From Azospirillum doebereinerae (GTDB lineage: Bacteria; Pseudomonadota; Alphaproteobacteria; Azospirillales; Azospirillaceae), in assembly GCF_003989665.1 (NCBI RefSeq), contig NZ_RZIJ01000008.1:62001-126000 (forward strand): 64,000 nucleotides of DNA. Reading direction: 5' to 3'. The position numbers and the translations under genes were made by a program. Positions 17,805 through 29,391 of this stretch are shown in pieces. The notes beneath the pieces are model-generated. The model did not search any database. It was given only the letters and a program-made list of their open reading frames with translations, and was not told the DNA's origin. Every line of letters starts with the position of its first letter. Position 1 is the first letter of the stretch.

Positions 17805-17808
<4 letters not shown>
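16939..17808 (-). CDS. Rubredoxin-HupJ/HybE fusion (HupI-HupJ)
   Basis: A 289-residue fusion. Residues 1-75 are a HupI/HoxR-type rubredoxin: MECKICWHVYDPAEG and DDWRCPVCDG give the two Cys-x2-Cys pairs that bind one iron. After a Pro/Ala linker, residues 95-230 match the HupJ/HybE hydrogenase assembly chaperone (TAQMRGVPIVNDALAVKAVG, then WLGALVTPWFLNLVLLPG). In many hup operons these are separate adjacent genes; both act in small-subunit or large-subunit assembly, the rubredoxin helping under oxygen. The C-terminal 50 residues are low complexity. The start overlaps the hupH stop (ATGA). Confidence 0.9.
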
Positions 17809-18677
<869 letters not shown>

Positions 18678-18690
18678 GGGCGCGCGGTCC

Positions 18691-19131
18691 TTACTGCAAG
18701 CGGCTGGCGGGGGCTTCGGGGCCGATCAGGATCGCGGCGATGCGCTCCAGGTAATCGGTCCAGTCGCGCACGCGGGGGATGCTGCCCAGCACGGAGTCGC
18801 CGCGCAGGAAAAGCAGGGCCGGCAGGCTCATCATACCGGCGCGGGCCAGCAGCGCCTGTTCGGCGGCCGGGCCGGCGACGGCGGGCTTGAGGTGGGGCGA
18901 CAGGACGCGCACCAGCTCCGGCAGGATCACCGCGACGTCGGCGGTCTCGCCGTTACCCTTGCCATGGCCGGGGAGGAAGACGACCCAGGTGTCGCTGTCG
19001 CCGCGCCAGGGCTGGTCGTCGGCGCCGTCGAGCCGGGGGTAGCCATGGGTGTCGGTCAGTTGGTCCACCAGCGGCGGCAGCGGGAAGCTGGGCTTGGCCG
19101 GCTTGGCGGCGGGCGGAAGATCGTCGGTCAT
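18691..19131 (-). CDS. hupG: Hydrogenase accessory protein HupG (HoxO/HyaE family)
   Basis: A 146-residue thioredoxin-fold protein of the HupG/HoxO/HyaE family, a chaperone thought to hold the Tat-exported small-subunit precursor. It has the family's thioredoxin-like pattern without a CxxC active site (DTWVVFLPGHGKGNGETADV, then LPALLFLRGDSVLGSIPRVR). It follows hupF by 6 bp. Confidence 0.88.
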   Translation of the reverse strand: MTDDLPPAAKPAKPSFPLPPLVDQLTDTHGYPRLDGADDQPWRGDSDTWVVFLPGHGKGNGETADVAVILPELVRVLSPHLKPAVAGPAAEQALLARAGMMSLPALLFLRGDSVLGSIPRVRDWTDYLERIAAILIGPEAPASRLQ

Positions 19132-19137
19132 GCGGCG

Positions 19138-19461
19138 TCAGCCCTCGGAGCGTCCGGCGGCGCGGGCCGCCTCCAGATGGGGGGGAAGGGTGGGCGTGCG
19201 GCCGGTCAGGTCGGCGAAGGCGTCGTCGTCCCGCTCGCCCCGCAGCGCGGCGGTCATCGCCGACAGCGCGTCGTTCAGCAGCGCCGCCTCGTCGGGGTCG
19301 AGCCGGCGGCGCGCGGCGCCGAGGAAGGTCAGCACCCAGTCGCCGGGCACAGCCTCCGGCAGCAAGGACAGGTCGATGATGGTGGGGGAGCCCGACCCGT
19401 CGTCGCAGGTCGCCGCGATGCCGTCCACCGTCCGGATCCGCAGGGGAATGCCGATGCACAT
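19138..19461 (-). CDS. hupF: Hydrogenase assembly chaperone HupF (HypC paralogue)
   Basis: A 107-residue HypC/HupC-family chaperone with the mandatory N-terminus MCIGIPLRI (Cys2). HupF/HoxL types have an extra C-terminal tail relative to HypC, seen here, and protect the large subunit from oxygen in uptake hydrogenase systems. ATG at 19461 is set by the family N-terminus. It lies between hupD and hupG in the usual hup order. Confidence 0.92.
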   Translation of the reverse strand: MCIGIPLRIRTVDGIAATCDDGSGSPTIIDLSLLPEAVPGDWVLTFLGAARRRLDPDEAALLNDALSAMTAALRGERDDDAFADLTGRTPTLPPHLEAARAAGRSEG

Positions 19462-19472
19462 GGCGGAAGCCC

Positions 19473-20093
19473 CTAACCGGCGAGGTGGACGGCCAGCACG
19501 CGGGCGTCGCCGACGCGGCAGGCGTCCTGCGCGCTCGGGCGCCCGCTCTCGTAGGCGTGGCGGGTGATCGCGGCGGTGGAGAGCGTCGCTTCGGCCGTCC
19601 GGGGCTCGCCTTCGACGCCGAACTCGTCGCGCAGGACGCGCCGGATGTCGGCGAGGGTCGGCGCCACCTGGGCGGCGACGGTGGCGGTCAGGCCGCCGCC
19701 GTAATCCTTCAGGTTCTCCGGCTGGACGCCGAACAGGATCAGCCGGGCGGGGCAGCGGTCGAGCAGCATGGCGCTGGCCAGCACCTCCTGGAAGCCGGTC
19801 TGGTGCAGGCTCATCTTCTTGGCGCCGAGGAAGGCCGGCACGTCGTCGTCGCGGATCTCGCGCCGACTGCCGGGGGCCAGGCCGTAGTCGATGGCGTCCA
19901 CCACGATCAGGACGTCCGCCTCCTCCAGATGGGGCAGCAGGTAGAGACCCTGGGTGCCGCCGTCCATCAGCGTGACGTTGGGCGGGAAGGACCATTCCTC
20001 CGCCAGGCGCTCCACCGCGCGGACGCCGAAGCCCTCGTCGGCCCACAGGATGTTGCCAATGCCCAGCACTAGGATGCGGTCGTCTTGGACCAT
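19473..20093 (-). CDS. hupD: Hydrogenase maturation protease HupD
   Basis: A 206-residue HupD/HyaD-type endopeptidase that removes the C-terminal peptide of the hydrogenase large subunit once nickel is inserted. Nickel-sensing acidic residues and His are visible: GIGNILWADEGFG, VVDAIDYG, and KMSLHQTGFQEVL. A GGGGAG ribosome site is six bases before the ATG. It is the first gene of the cluster in this window, yet the structural genes that normally precede it are absent. The C-terminal 30 residues are longer than usual. Confidence 0.93.
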   Translation of the reverse strand: MVQDDRILVLGIGNILWADEGFGVRAVERLAEEWSFPPNVTLMDGGTQGLYLLPHLEEADVLIVVDAIDYGLAPGSRREIRDDDVPAFLGAKKMSLHQTGFQEVLASAMLLDRCPARLILFGVQPENLKDYGGGLTATVAAQVAPTLADIRRVLRDEFGVEGEPRTAEATLSTAAITRHAYESGRPSAQDACRVGDARVLAVHLAG

Positions 20094-20147
20094 GCCTGTC
20101 TCCCCTTCCTCGTCATGCGCGGCGCCGTGCCGTCGACGCTTTCCTTT

Positions 20148-20162
20148 TCAAAGGGCGTGCCA
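20148..20162 (-). promoter_or_regulatory. Sigma-54-like promoter upstream of hupD
   Basis: On the minus strand TGGCACGCCCTTTGA matches the -24/-12 consensus TGGCACGnnnnTTGC except for the final C. It lies about 55 bp before the hupD ATG, which fits a HupR-activated operon. Confidence 0.45.
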
Positions 20163-20266
20163 GGAATAAGACCTTTGGTAAGCGTATGAAATGTCAGGGA
20201 AAATTTTGCGACATGATTTGTTCGGGAAGCGATTGTGGATATCAACATTGCAGCGCGCCGGCAAAT

Positions 20267-20283
20267 TGGCAAGTTACTTGCCA
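20267..20283. promoter_or_regulatory. Palindromic sigma-54-like element
   Basis: TGGCAAGTTACTTGCCA is nearly self-complementary, and both strands read TGGCAAGTwACTTGC with GG-N10-GC, the invariant sigma-54 spacing. Leftward it faces hupD. The 357-bp gap 20094-20450 that holds it also has the direct repeat TTGCCAGTTT (20278-20287, 20331-20340); no gene is apparent in the gap. Confidence 0.45.
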
Positions 20284-20450
20284 GTTTGGCCGGGGGCTTG
20301 CCGCTCCATGGCACGGGCATGGCCGAGGGATTGCCAGTTTTCGGCTAGCAAGTTGCAGGGATGTGCGCGGTGGCGGCCGGGGTGGAGACCGTCAGGTCGG
20401 GAGAAAACGCGGGGTTGCTGCCGATGCTTGCCGGTCGCCGTGGGTCCCCC

Positions 20451-21272
20451 TCACCCAACCCTCTCCCCGGGGGGGAGAGGGCTTGTGGGCGCAGGGGCGA
20501 CGGTGGCGGGCGCCGGAACGGCGGCAACGGGATCGGCCACCGGCTTGAGCGTCGCCGGGCCGCCGGCGGCGGTCACCAAGCGGTCGCTGGCGGCTTCCAG
20601 GCGGTCTTCCAGCTCGCGCATCGCGTCCGCGCGCGGGAGACCCGGCGGGATCGGCGGCAGGAACTCGACCACGATGGTGCCGGGACGCTTGAGGAAGCTC
20701 TGGCGCGGCCAGTAGACCCCGGCGTTCAGCGCCATCGGCACGATGGGAATCTTCAGGCTCTCGTAGAGCACGCCGACGCCGATCCGGTAGGGCTTGTAGG
20801 TGCCGGGCGCGACCCGCGTGCCCTGCGGGAAGATCACGATGGGGCGGCCCTCGTCGCGCACCGGGCGGGAGTTGCGGATCAGCGACTTGATCGCCGCGCC
20901 GCCGGCCCCCCGGTCGACCGGGATCATCTTGGCCTTCGCCGCGTACCAGCCCCAGATCGGGATCCACATCAGCTCGCGCTTCAGGATGATCGCCGGGTCG
21001 TCCACCAACAGGTGGAGCTTCATCGTCTCCCACGCCGACTGGTGCTTGGCCGCCAGCAGGAAGGAGCCCGCGGGCAGGTTCTCCCGCCCGCGAACCTCGT
21101 AGGTGATGCCGGCGAGCACCCGTTCCAGCCAGCCGACGCTGCGCAGATACCAGATGACGACGGCGACCATTTGTGGGCGCGGCAGCAGCAGCATCCACAG
21201 CAGGGCGAAACACATCAGCGCGGTCCACACATGGAACGCGATGTTGAAGGCGAGGGACCGGAGCCAGATCAT
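20451..21272 (-). CDS. 1-acyl-sn-glycerol-3-phosphate acyltransferase-like (PlsC family)
   Basis: A 273-residue membrane-associated lysophospholipid acyltransferase. An N-terminal hydrophobic segment (about 5-35) precedes acyltransferase motifs: KHQSAWET, a H-x4-E variant of the usual H-x4-D; PVDRG; and FPQGTRVAPG. The last dozen codons (ending SPLPPGERVG) and the stop come from a copy of the GC-rich palindrome, so the C-terminus has been replaced or extended by the repeat. It is divergent from ftsE. Confidence 0.88.
   Translation of the reverse strand: MIWLRSLAFNIAFHVWTALMCFALLWMLLLPRPQMVAVVIWYLRSVGWLERVLAGITYEVRGRENLPAGSFLLAAKHQSAWETMKLHLLVDDPAIILKRELMWIPIWGWYAAKAKMIPVDRGAGGAAIKSLIRNSRPVRDEGRPIVIFPQGTRVAPGTYKPYRIGVGVLYESLKIPIVPMALNAGVYWPRQSFLKRPGTIVVEFLPPIPPGLPRADAMRELEDRLEAASDRLVTAAGGPATLKPVADPVAAVPAPATVAPAPTSPLPPGERVG
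20459..20481. repeat. GC-rich palindrome forming the 3' end of the plsC-like gene
   Basis: CCCTCTCCCC (20459-20468) pairs with GGGGAGAGGG (20472-20481). It is flanked by CCCCCTCACCCAA, the same outer sequence as in the intergenic copies. The reading frame of the acyltransferase runs through it to a TGA at 20451-20453. Confidence 0.75.
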
Positions 21273-21404
21273 GGCCGGCAACTTGTCAGGATTCGTCGGG
21301 CTTCTCAAGAGCGGTCGCGTGTCGCGGGTGTCGCCTGTGGACTCCGGGCCGCGCCCCGGTGCATTGTCGGTTGCCGTTGCTGAGGGCCAGGCTTTGGTGG
21401 GACC

Positions 21405-22085
21405 GTGATCCGTTTCGAAAACGTCGGACTGCGCTACGGCACCGAATCGGAGGTGCTGCGCGACATCAGCTTCACGCTTCAACCCGGCTCCTTCCATTTC
21501 ATGACGGGGGCGAGCGGGGCGGGGAAATCGTCGCTGCTCAAGCTGATGTATCTGGCGCACCGCCCCTCGCGCGGCCTGATCACCCTGTTCGGCCGCGACA
21601 TGGCGCGGGTCACCCGCGCCGAGCTGCCGGAGATGCGCCGCCAGATCGGCGTCGTCTTTCAGGATTTCGCGCTGCTCGACCACCTGTCGGCGCTCGACAA
21701 CGTCGGGCTGCCGCTGCGCATGGGCGGCACGCCCGACGCCGACGCGGTCGCCCATTGCACCGAGATCCTGCGTTGGGTGGGGCTGGGAAACCACCTGCAC
21801 GCCAAGCCATCGACCCTGTCGGGCGGGCAGCAGCAGCGCGTCGCCATCGCCCGATCGGTCATCAACCGGCCGCGCCTGCTGCTGGCCGACGAGCCGACCG
21901 GCAACGTCGACGACGGCATCGGCATGCGGCTGCTCTATCTGTTCGAGGAACTGCACAAGCTGGGCACCACCGTCGTCATTGCCACCCACAACGAGGCGTT
22001 GATCCGCCGCTTCGACCACCCGCGCCTGCACCTCGACAACGGGCGGCTGCACGTCATGCCGGCCCGCAACGCGAAGTGGGGCTAG
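21405..22085 (+). CDS. ftsE: Cell-division ABC ATPase FtsE
   Basis: A 226-residue ATPase that partners FtsX at the septum and drives peptidoglycan hydrolase activation. Walker A (GASGAGKSS), signature (LSGGQQQR), Walker B ([12 protein letters not shown]) and the H-loop (IATHNEAL) are complete; the N-terminus [12 protein letters not shown] is typical FtsE. The start is GTG at 21405 behind GGTGGGA. ftsX follows after 3 bp. Confidence 0.93.
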   Translation: MIRFENVGLRYGTESEVLRDISFTLQPGSFHFMTGASGAGKSSLLKLMYLAHRPSRGLITLFGRDMARVTRAELPEMRRQIGVVFQDFALLDHLSALDNVGLPLRMGGTPDADAVAHCTEILRWVGLGNHLHAKPSTLSGGQQQRVAIARSVINRPRLLLADEPTGNVDDGIGMRLLYLFEELHKLGTTVVIATHNEALIRRFDHPRLHLDNGRLHVMPARNAKWG

Positions 22086-22088
22086 GGC

Positions 22089-22985
22089 ATGGCGCTGTTC
22101 TTCGGGGGGCGGCCCTCCGACCTGCCGCTGGCGCGGGATCCGTCCTCGCGCTTCCTCGCCTGGATCACGGCGCTGATGGTGTTCCTGGCGGCGCTGGCGC
22201 TGGCCGGGGCGATGGTGGTGTCCGACATGGCGCGGCGCTGGGACAGCGGGCTGGCCGGCGGGCTGACGGTGCAGATCGCGCCGTTGCCGGGCGCCGCCGG
22301 CGCGCCGCCGCTCGACGAACGGGTCGAGGCGGCGCTGACCGTGCTGCGCTCCGCCCCTGGCGTGAAGTCGGCGACCGCGCTGACCGCGTCGGACACCGCG
22401 CGGCTGCTGGAGCCCTGGCTGGGGCCGGAGGCGGCGGACCCGCTGCTGCCGATGCCGCGCCTGATCGACGTCGCCACCGACGGGCCGGTCGACGTGGCCG
22501 GGCTGACGCTGCGGCTGAAATCGGCGGCGCCCGGCGCGACGTTGGACGACCATGCGGTCTGGCTGGCCGATCTCCGCGCCTTCACCGGCGCCGTCCATCT
22601 GGCGGCGCTGGGCGTGGTGGCGCTGATCGGCGGGGCTGGGGTGATGTCGGTGGTGTTCTCGGTGCGGACCGGGCTGGCGATCCACCGGAACGTGGTGGAG
22701 TTGCTGCATCTGATGGGGGCGACCGACCGCTACGTCTCGCGGCAGTTCGAGACGCATGTGGCGGGGTTGAGCTTGCGCGGTGGCTTGGCCGGGCTGGCGC
22801 TGGCGGTGGCGGTGCTGGGGGGAATCCTGCACGTCTCCAGCGGGCTGCGCGCCAGCCTGCTGCCCGACCTGACGCTGGCGCCCTGGCAGTGGGCGGCGCT
22901 GGGGCTGGTGCCGATGGCGGCGGTGCTGCTGGCGATGGCGACGGCGCGCTGGACGGTGCTGCGCACGCTGGGGTCGCTGCCGTGA
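22089..22985 (+). CDS. ftsX: Cell-division permease-like protein FtsX
   Basis: A 298-residue membrane protein with four predicted transmembrane segments (about 24-46, 170-192, 220-245, 265-290) and a large extracytoplasmic loop after the first, the FtsX topology. The MGATDRYVSRQFETH block near 215 is the usual FtsX/MacB-type region. It relays ATP use by FtsE to periplasmic amidase activators. The stop overlaps the next start (GTGA). Confidence 0.9.
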   Translation: MALFFGGRPSDLPLARDPSSRFLAWITALMVFLAALALAGAMVVSDMARRWDSGLAGGLTVQIAPLPGAAGAPPLDERVEAALTVLRSAPGVKSATALTASDTARLLEPWLGPEAADPLLPMPRLIDVATDGPVDVAGLTLRLKSAAPGATLDDHAVWLADLRAFTGAVHLAALGVVALIGGAGVMSVVFSVRTGLAIHRNVVELLHLMGATDRYVSRQFETHVAGLSLRGGLAGLALAVAVLGGILHVSSGLRASLLPDLTLAPWQWAALGLVPMAAVLLAMATARWTVLRTLGSLP

Positions 22986-23593
22986 CGCGGGTTATCGGCC
23001 GGCTGCTGGTGGCGGCGCTGCTGGTGGCGGTGGCCTGGGGGCTGGGGCTGGTCTGGTTCGCCGCCGGGGTGCCGCGCGTCGGTCCCAACCCGGCCGACCC
23101 GGTGGCGAACCGGGCGACCGACGCCATCGTCGTGCTGACCGGCGGCAGCAACCGCCTGGGCACCGGTCTGGAACTGCTGGCCGCCGGGCGGGCGCGCAAG
23201 CTGTTCGTCTCGGGCGTCTACGACGGGGTCGATGTGCAGGAGCTGCTGAAGCTGTCCCGCCGCGCGCCGACGGAGATGGAGTGCTGCATCGCGCTGGGCT
23301 ATTCCGCCGACAGCACCATCGGCAACGCCTACGAGACCGCGGACTGGATGCGCGACCAGGGGTTCCGCTCGCTGCGGGTGGTGACCGCCAACTACCACAT
23401 CCGCCGCAGCCTGCTGGAGCTGGGCATGGCGATGCCGGAGGTGGAACTGGTGCCGCACCCGGTGGTGGCGCCCACGGTGCATCTGGCCGACTGGTGGAAA
23501 TGGCCGGGCACCGCCAACCTGCTGGTCAACGAATACAACAAGCTGCTGTTGGCCTACGGGCGCTACCTGATCTATCTGGCGGTGGAGCGCTGA
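22982..23593 (+). CDS. YdcF/SanA-like DUF218 membrane protein
   Basis: A 203-residue protein with one N-terminal transmembrane helix (about 5-27) and a DUF218 domain: DAIVVLTGGSNRLGTGLELL, then GNAYETADWM and VVTANYHIRRSLLEL. Family members (YdcF, ElyC, SanA) affect envelope integrity, but the reaction is unknown. The GTG start overlaps the ftsX stop, so it is in the ftsEX operon, which suggests a cell-envelope role. Confidence 0.85.
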   Translation: MTRVIGRLLVAALLVAVAWGLGLVWFAAGVPRVGPNPADPVANRATDAIVVLTGGSNRLGTGLELLAAGRARKLFVSGVYDGVDVQELLKLSRRAPTEMECCIALGYSADSTIGNAYETADWMRDQGFRSLRVVTANYHIRRSLLELGMAMPEVELVPHPVVAPTVHLADWWKWPGTANLLVNEYNKLLLAYGRYLIYLAVER

Positions 23594-23603
23594 GCGGCTC
23601 TGG

Positions 23604-24800
23604 TCAGGGACGATGGGCCACGCGCAGCAGGGCCGAGAGCGGCGAGCCCCGGCGGGCGCGGGTGACCTCGACCAGCCCCAGCTTGGACATGCCGTAGACC
23701 TGGGTCTGCACCGGATCGGACTCGACCGCCTCGGTCAGGGCGTTCAGGACGCGCTCGGCATCGCTCCGCGCGCGCATGTTGACGAAATCGACCACGACGA
23801 TCCCGCCGACGTTGCGCAGGCGCAGCTGCCGGGCGATCTCCGCCGCCGCTTCGAGGTTGACCTCAAGCGGGTTGCCGCGCTCCCCGGCGTTCACGTCGAC
23901 GACGGTCAGCGCCTCGGTCGGCTCGATCACCAGCGACCCGCCACGGGGCAGGGCAACCCGCGTGCCGAGCAATTCGGCGATGGCGCCGTCGAGGTCGCGC
24001 AGGTCGAAGAGGCGGCGCGGGTCCTTGTGCTGCTCGATCAGCGGCAGCAGGTCGGGCGTCCGGTCGGCGCACCACGCGGACAGGGGCTTGGCGAGGTCCG
24101 GACCGTCCACGAGGATGCGGGCCGGGACGGTGCCGCCCAGCTCGGTCAGGAGCCGGGCCGTCGCATCGGCGCCGGAATACAGCAGGGACGGCACCGGCGC
24201 GCTGGCGGCGGCGTCGCGGATGCCGCGCCACGCCAGATGCAGGGCTTCGGATTCGGCGGCCAGCCGGTCGTCGCCGGCTTGGGCCGCGCCCGCCCGGACG
24301 ATCCAGCCGGAGCCGGTGACGAGGCTTTGAATCCGCTTGGTCAACTCGGCCCGCGCCGGACCGGCGCCCAAGCGCTTGGACACCGCGATGTCGCGGCCGA
24401 AGGGGGCGTGGATCAGGAAGCGGCCGGGCAGGGTCACGTCCATCGTCAGGGAGGGACCCTTGGCGCCGACCGGGTCGGCCTTCACCTGGACGAGGACGGG
24501 CTGGCCGGTTCGCAGCAGGGTGCCGATCCGGTCGTTGCCCTGTTTGGGCTTTCCGTCCGCGCGCCGCACGTCGGCGGCGGCCAGGAAGCCGGACAGGCCC
24601 TCGCCGAGATCGACGAAGGCCGCGTCCATGGCGGTGACGATCCGCTCGACCCGGCCCAGGAACATCCGGCCGAGCAGCGAGGGGTGGTCGGCGTGGTCGA
24701 TGTGGAGGTCGGTCAGGCGCCCGTCGCTCACCACCGCCGCCCGCGTCAGCGGGCCGTCGCGGTCGATGAGGATTTCGATGAGGGGGCCGGCCCCGCTCAC
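23604..24800 (-). CDS. rng: Ribonuclease E/G family protein (short form)
   Basis: A 398-residue endoribonuclease. An S1-like fold at about 35-110 precedes the DNase I-like catalytic core with the two magnesium-binding aspartates (VVDVNAGERGNP and GGIVVVDFVNM). It ends soon after the core; the zinc-link CPxCxG and the RNase E scaffold region are absent, as in other short alphaproteobacterial forms. The GTG start at 24800 overlaps the maf stop (GTGA). It probably matures rRNA or tRNA 5' ends. Confidence 0.9.
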   Translation of the reverse strand: MSGAGPLIEILIDRDGPLTRAAVVSDGRLTDLHIDHADHPSLLGRMFLGRVERIVTAMDAAFVDLGEGLSGFLAAADVRRADGKPKQGNDRIGTLLRTGQPVLVQVKADPVGAKGPSLTMDVTLPGRFLIHAPFGRDIAVSKRLGAGPARAELTKRIQSLVTGSGWIVRAGAAQAGDDRLAAESEALHLAWRGIRDAAASAPVPSLLYSGADATARLLTELGGTVPARILVDGPDLAKPLSAWCADRTPDLLPLIEQHKDPRRLFDLRDLDGAIAELLGTRVALPRGGSLVIEPTEALTVVDVNAGERGNPLEVNLEAAAEIARQLRLRNVGGIVVVDFVNMRARSDAERVLNALTEAVESDPVQTQVYGMSKLGLVEVTRARRGSPLSALLRVAHRP

Positions 24801-25399
24801 GACGGAGGGAAGCCGGAACCGTGCAGCAGCCCGGCCACCTCGTGCAGCGGCAGGCCGACCACGTTGCTGTAGGAGCCGCCGATCCAGCGGATCAGGGCGG
24901 CGGCCCGGCCCTGGATGGCGTAACCGCCGGCCTTGCCCCGCCATTCGCCCGAGGCGAGGTAATCCCGCGTCTCCGGATCGGACAGGGCCTTGAAGGTCAC
25001 GTCGGTGCGGACCAGACGCTCCAGGCGGCGGTGGCCGCCCTCGGCGTCGGGGACCAGAAGGACCACGCCGCCGTACACCCGGTGCCGTCGGCCCGACAGC
25101 AGGGCCAGGCATTTCCGCGCCTCGCCGTCCTGTTCGGCCTTGGGCAGGATTCGGCGGCCGCAGGCCACCACGGTGTCGGCGGCGAGGATCCAGGAATCGG
25201 GATGCCGCGCGGCGACGCAGGCCGCCTTTTCCCCGGCAAGGCGCAAGGCGTGCTGGGGCGGCAATTCGCGCGGCAGTGGAGTTTCGTCGAGATCGGCCGG
25301 ATCCACCGCGTCGGGCACGATGCCGATCTGGCGCAACAGGTCGAGCCGGCGGGGCGAGGCCGAAGCCAGGACCAGCCGGGGCGCCTTGGGCATGCTCAT
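24797..25399 (-). CDS. maf: Maf-like nucleotide pyrophosphatase
   Basis: A 200-residue house-cleaning enzyme hydrolysing dTTP/UTP-type or modified nucleotides. The signature LVLASASPRRLDLL, then SWILAADTVVACG and the AGGYAIQGRAAAL segment, place it with YhdE-type Maf proteins. ATG at 25399 is chosen; GTG at 25402 and a second ATG at 25393 are alternatives. It follows infA in the order conserved in alphaproteobacteria. Confidence 0.9.
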   Translation of the reverse strand: MSMPKAPRLVLASASPRRLDLLRQIGIVPDAVDPADLDETPLPRELPPQHALRLAGEKAACVAARHPDSWILAADTVVACGRRILPKAEQDGEARKCLALLSGRRHRVYGGVVLLVPDAEGGHRRLERLVRTDVTFKALSDPETRDYLASGEWRGKAGGYAIQGRAAALIRWIGGSYSNVVGLPLHEVAGLLHGSGFPPS

Positions 25400-25427
25400 C
25401 ACGCGGGACGGCGTCGTCGGGTGGGAA

Positions 25428-25646
25428 TTACTTGAACCGGAAGGTGATCCGGCCCTTGGTCAGGTCGTACGGCGTCATCTCAACGTTGACGCGGTCGCCC
25501 GCCAGAACCCGGATCCGGTTCTTGCGCATTTTCCCGGAGGTGTGCGCGAGGACCTCGTGATCGTTGTCGAGCTTGACCCGGAACATCGCGTTCGGAAGCA
25601 ATTCGACGACGGACCCCGAGAACTCGATCAGATCTTCTTTTGCCAT
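25428..25646 (-). CDS. infA: Translation initiation factor IF-1
   Basis: A complete 72-residue S1-fold initiation factor that binds the ribosomal A site. [20 protein letters not shown] at the start and [12 protein letters not shown] at the end are near-invariant in alphaproteobacteria. The gene is followed by maf and rng in the same direction. Confidence 0.98.
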   Translation of the reverse strand: MAKEDLIEFSGSVVELLPNAMFRVKLDNDHEVLAHTSGKMRKNRIRVLAGDRVNVEMTPYDLTKGRITFRFK

Positions 25647-25758
25647 ATGACCTTTAGTCCGTGCGTAAAGTTTCGCGGCAATAACTGGCCTTCCGAAGCC
25701 GCCGGGTCAAGGGGGATTCCCATTCCCGGTGCGTTCGGTCGCAGCTTTGCGATGCGGG

Positions 25759-26817
25759 TCAGCCCTGCGCGTTCGCCGGATCGTTGTCGGCCGGGTCACC
25801 GGATTGCTCGTCGGACACACCCACCGTGCGGAACGGGCTGAGCGGCGATTGGTTCCCGCCGTCCAGCCTTTGCAACGGTTCCGAGGCCTTCGAGATGGCG
25901 GCGAACATCTCCCTCTGGTCGATTTCCATGCGCCGGGTCAGCCGCGCCACCGTCTCTCCGGCGCCCAGCGCCCGGCCCGACGCGCGGTCGTGAAACAGAT
26001 TGTGGTTTGCCTTGGCGGCGCTCGGCAGCAGCTCCGCCGCGACGGTCTGGGGGGCCGATTCGGCGGCGCGGATCAGTTTCGCGGCCCCGCCGACGCCCAT
26101 GACGTAAGCGATTCGGCTTTCGGATTCGCTGGCCGGACGGCCCAGCCGCTTCTCCAGCCGCTCCCGGCCCTCCGACAGGTAGCGGGCGGCCATGCCGGCC
26201 GACACGTCCACGTCGTGGCGCAGGTCGAGGATCTTCCGGCGCACCGCCGGGTCCTTGACCGAGGAGACGCCGCCCTTGCTCTGGATCTGGCTGGCCAGTT
26301 CGCCCTGGCCGTAGGCGGCGCCGTGGCGGCGGAACAGGTCGAGCCACGTGCTCTCCAGGAACTGGAAGGGGCCGGCGGCGGAACTGTTGGAATTCTTCGC
26401 GGCGGTGTTCAGGCCGCTTTCCTGGGTCGCCTGCGCCAGGATGGCGGTGAAGCTGTGGCCCGACAGCCCGGCGACCTGCTGGGAGGCCAGCGTGACCCGC
26501 GCGGCGGTGGGGTTGTCGGCGGTCGCAAGGGCGGTGGCGCGCCCCATCCTGCCCTGCGGCGCGGCCTGGGGCGCGGACGGCTTGCGGTCGGGCAGCGGCA
26601 CCAGCGTGCCGTCGGCGAGCTGCATCGGCGGCTCGGGCTTGGCGTCGGGCACGCCCGGCGCCTTCTGCCCGTTGGCGAGGCGGCCGCGCGGCAGGGGTTG
26701 CGACCGCGCCATGACGTCGAGAAAGGACGCGTCGTCGCCATCGGCGGCCGGGTTGGCCGGGGGCGGATCGGGCTTCCGCTCCGGAATGGGGGCGAGGGGG
26801 GGCTGCGCAACCTTCAT
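25759..26817 (-). CDS. Lytic transglycosylase-like protein (SLT domain)
   Basis: A 352-residue protein. Residues 1-100 are Pro-rich and disordered. Residues about 115-270 resemble an SLT/lysozyme-like domain: ILAQATQESGLN contains the expected catalytic Glu, followed by SSAAGPFQFLESTWL and, later, ARYLSEGRERLEK. No signal peptide is evident, so it may be exported another way or act with flagellar or secretion machinery. It separates infA from the phosphatase gene, together with the kinase at 26890. Confidence 0.78.
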   Translation of the reverse strand: MKVAQPPLAPIPERKPDPPPANPAADGDDASFLDVMARSQPLPRGRLANGQKAPGVPDAKPEPPMQLADGTLVPLPDRKPSAPQAAPQGRMGRATALATADNPTAARVTLASQQVAGLSGHSFTAILAQATQESGLNTAAKNSNSSAAGPFQFLESTWLDLFRRHGAAYGQGELASQIQSKGGVSSVKDPAVRRKILDLRHDVDVSAGMAARYLSEGRERLEKRLGRPASESESRIAYVMGVGGAAKLIRAAESAPQTVAAELLPSAAKANHNLFHDRASGRALGAGETVARLTRRMEIDQREMFAAISKASEPLQRLDGGNQSPLSPFRTVGVSDEQSGDPADNDPANAQG

Positions 26818-26889
26818 GAACCACCGGGCACGATCGACACAGCGGCCACCCGACGGCGGCCGCGGACGGACCAGTATAGCACCGACTCG

Positions 26890-29202
<2,313 letters not shown>

Positions 29203-29391
29203 GGTCAGGCGGCTCTCCGTCGCGGCGGGTTGGTGGAACGGCGTCAGGCCGGCCTTGAATTCGGGCCGACCTTAGGATGCGGCATGTCGCGCCTCCATGA
29301 CACAGCTCAATAGCACCGGGAACGCCGTTCTGGAAACCGGCCGGGCGCAATGGGTTGAAAATGTCCCAAGGCGCCGCGCCGGTCGCGCGTG

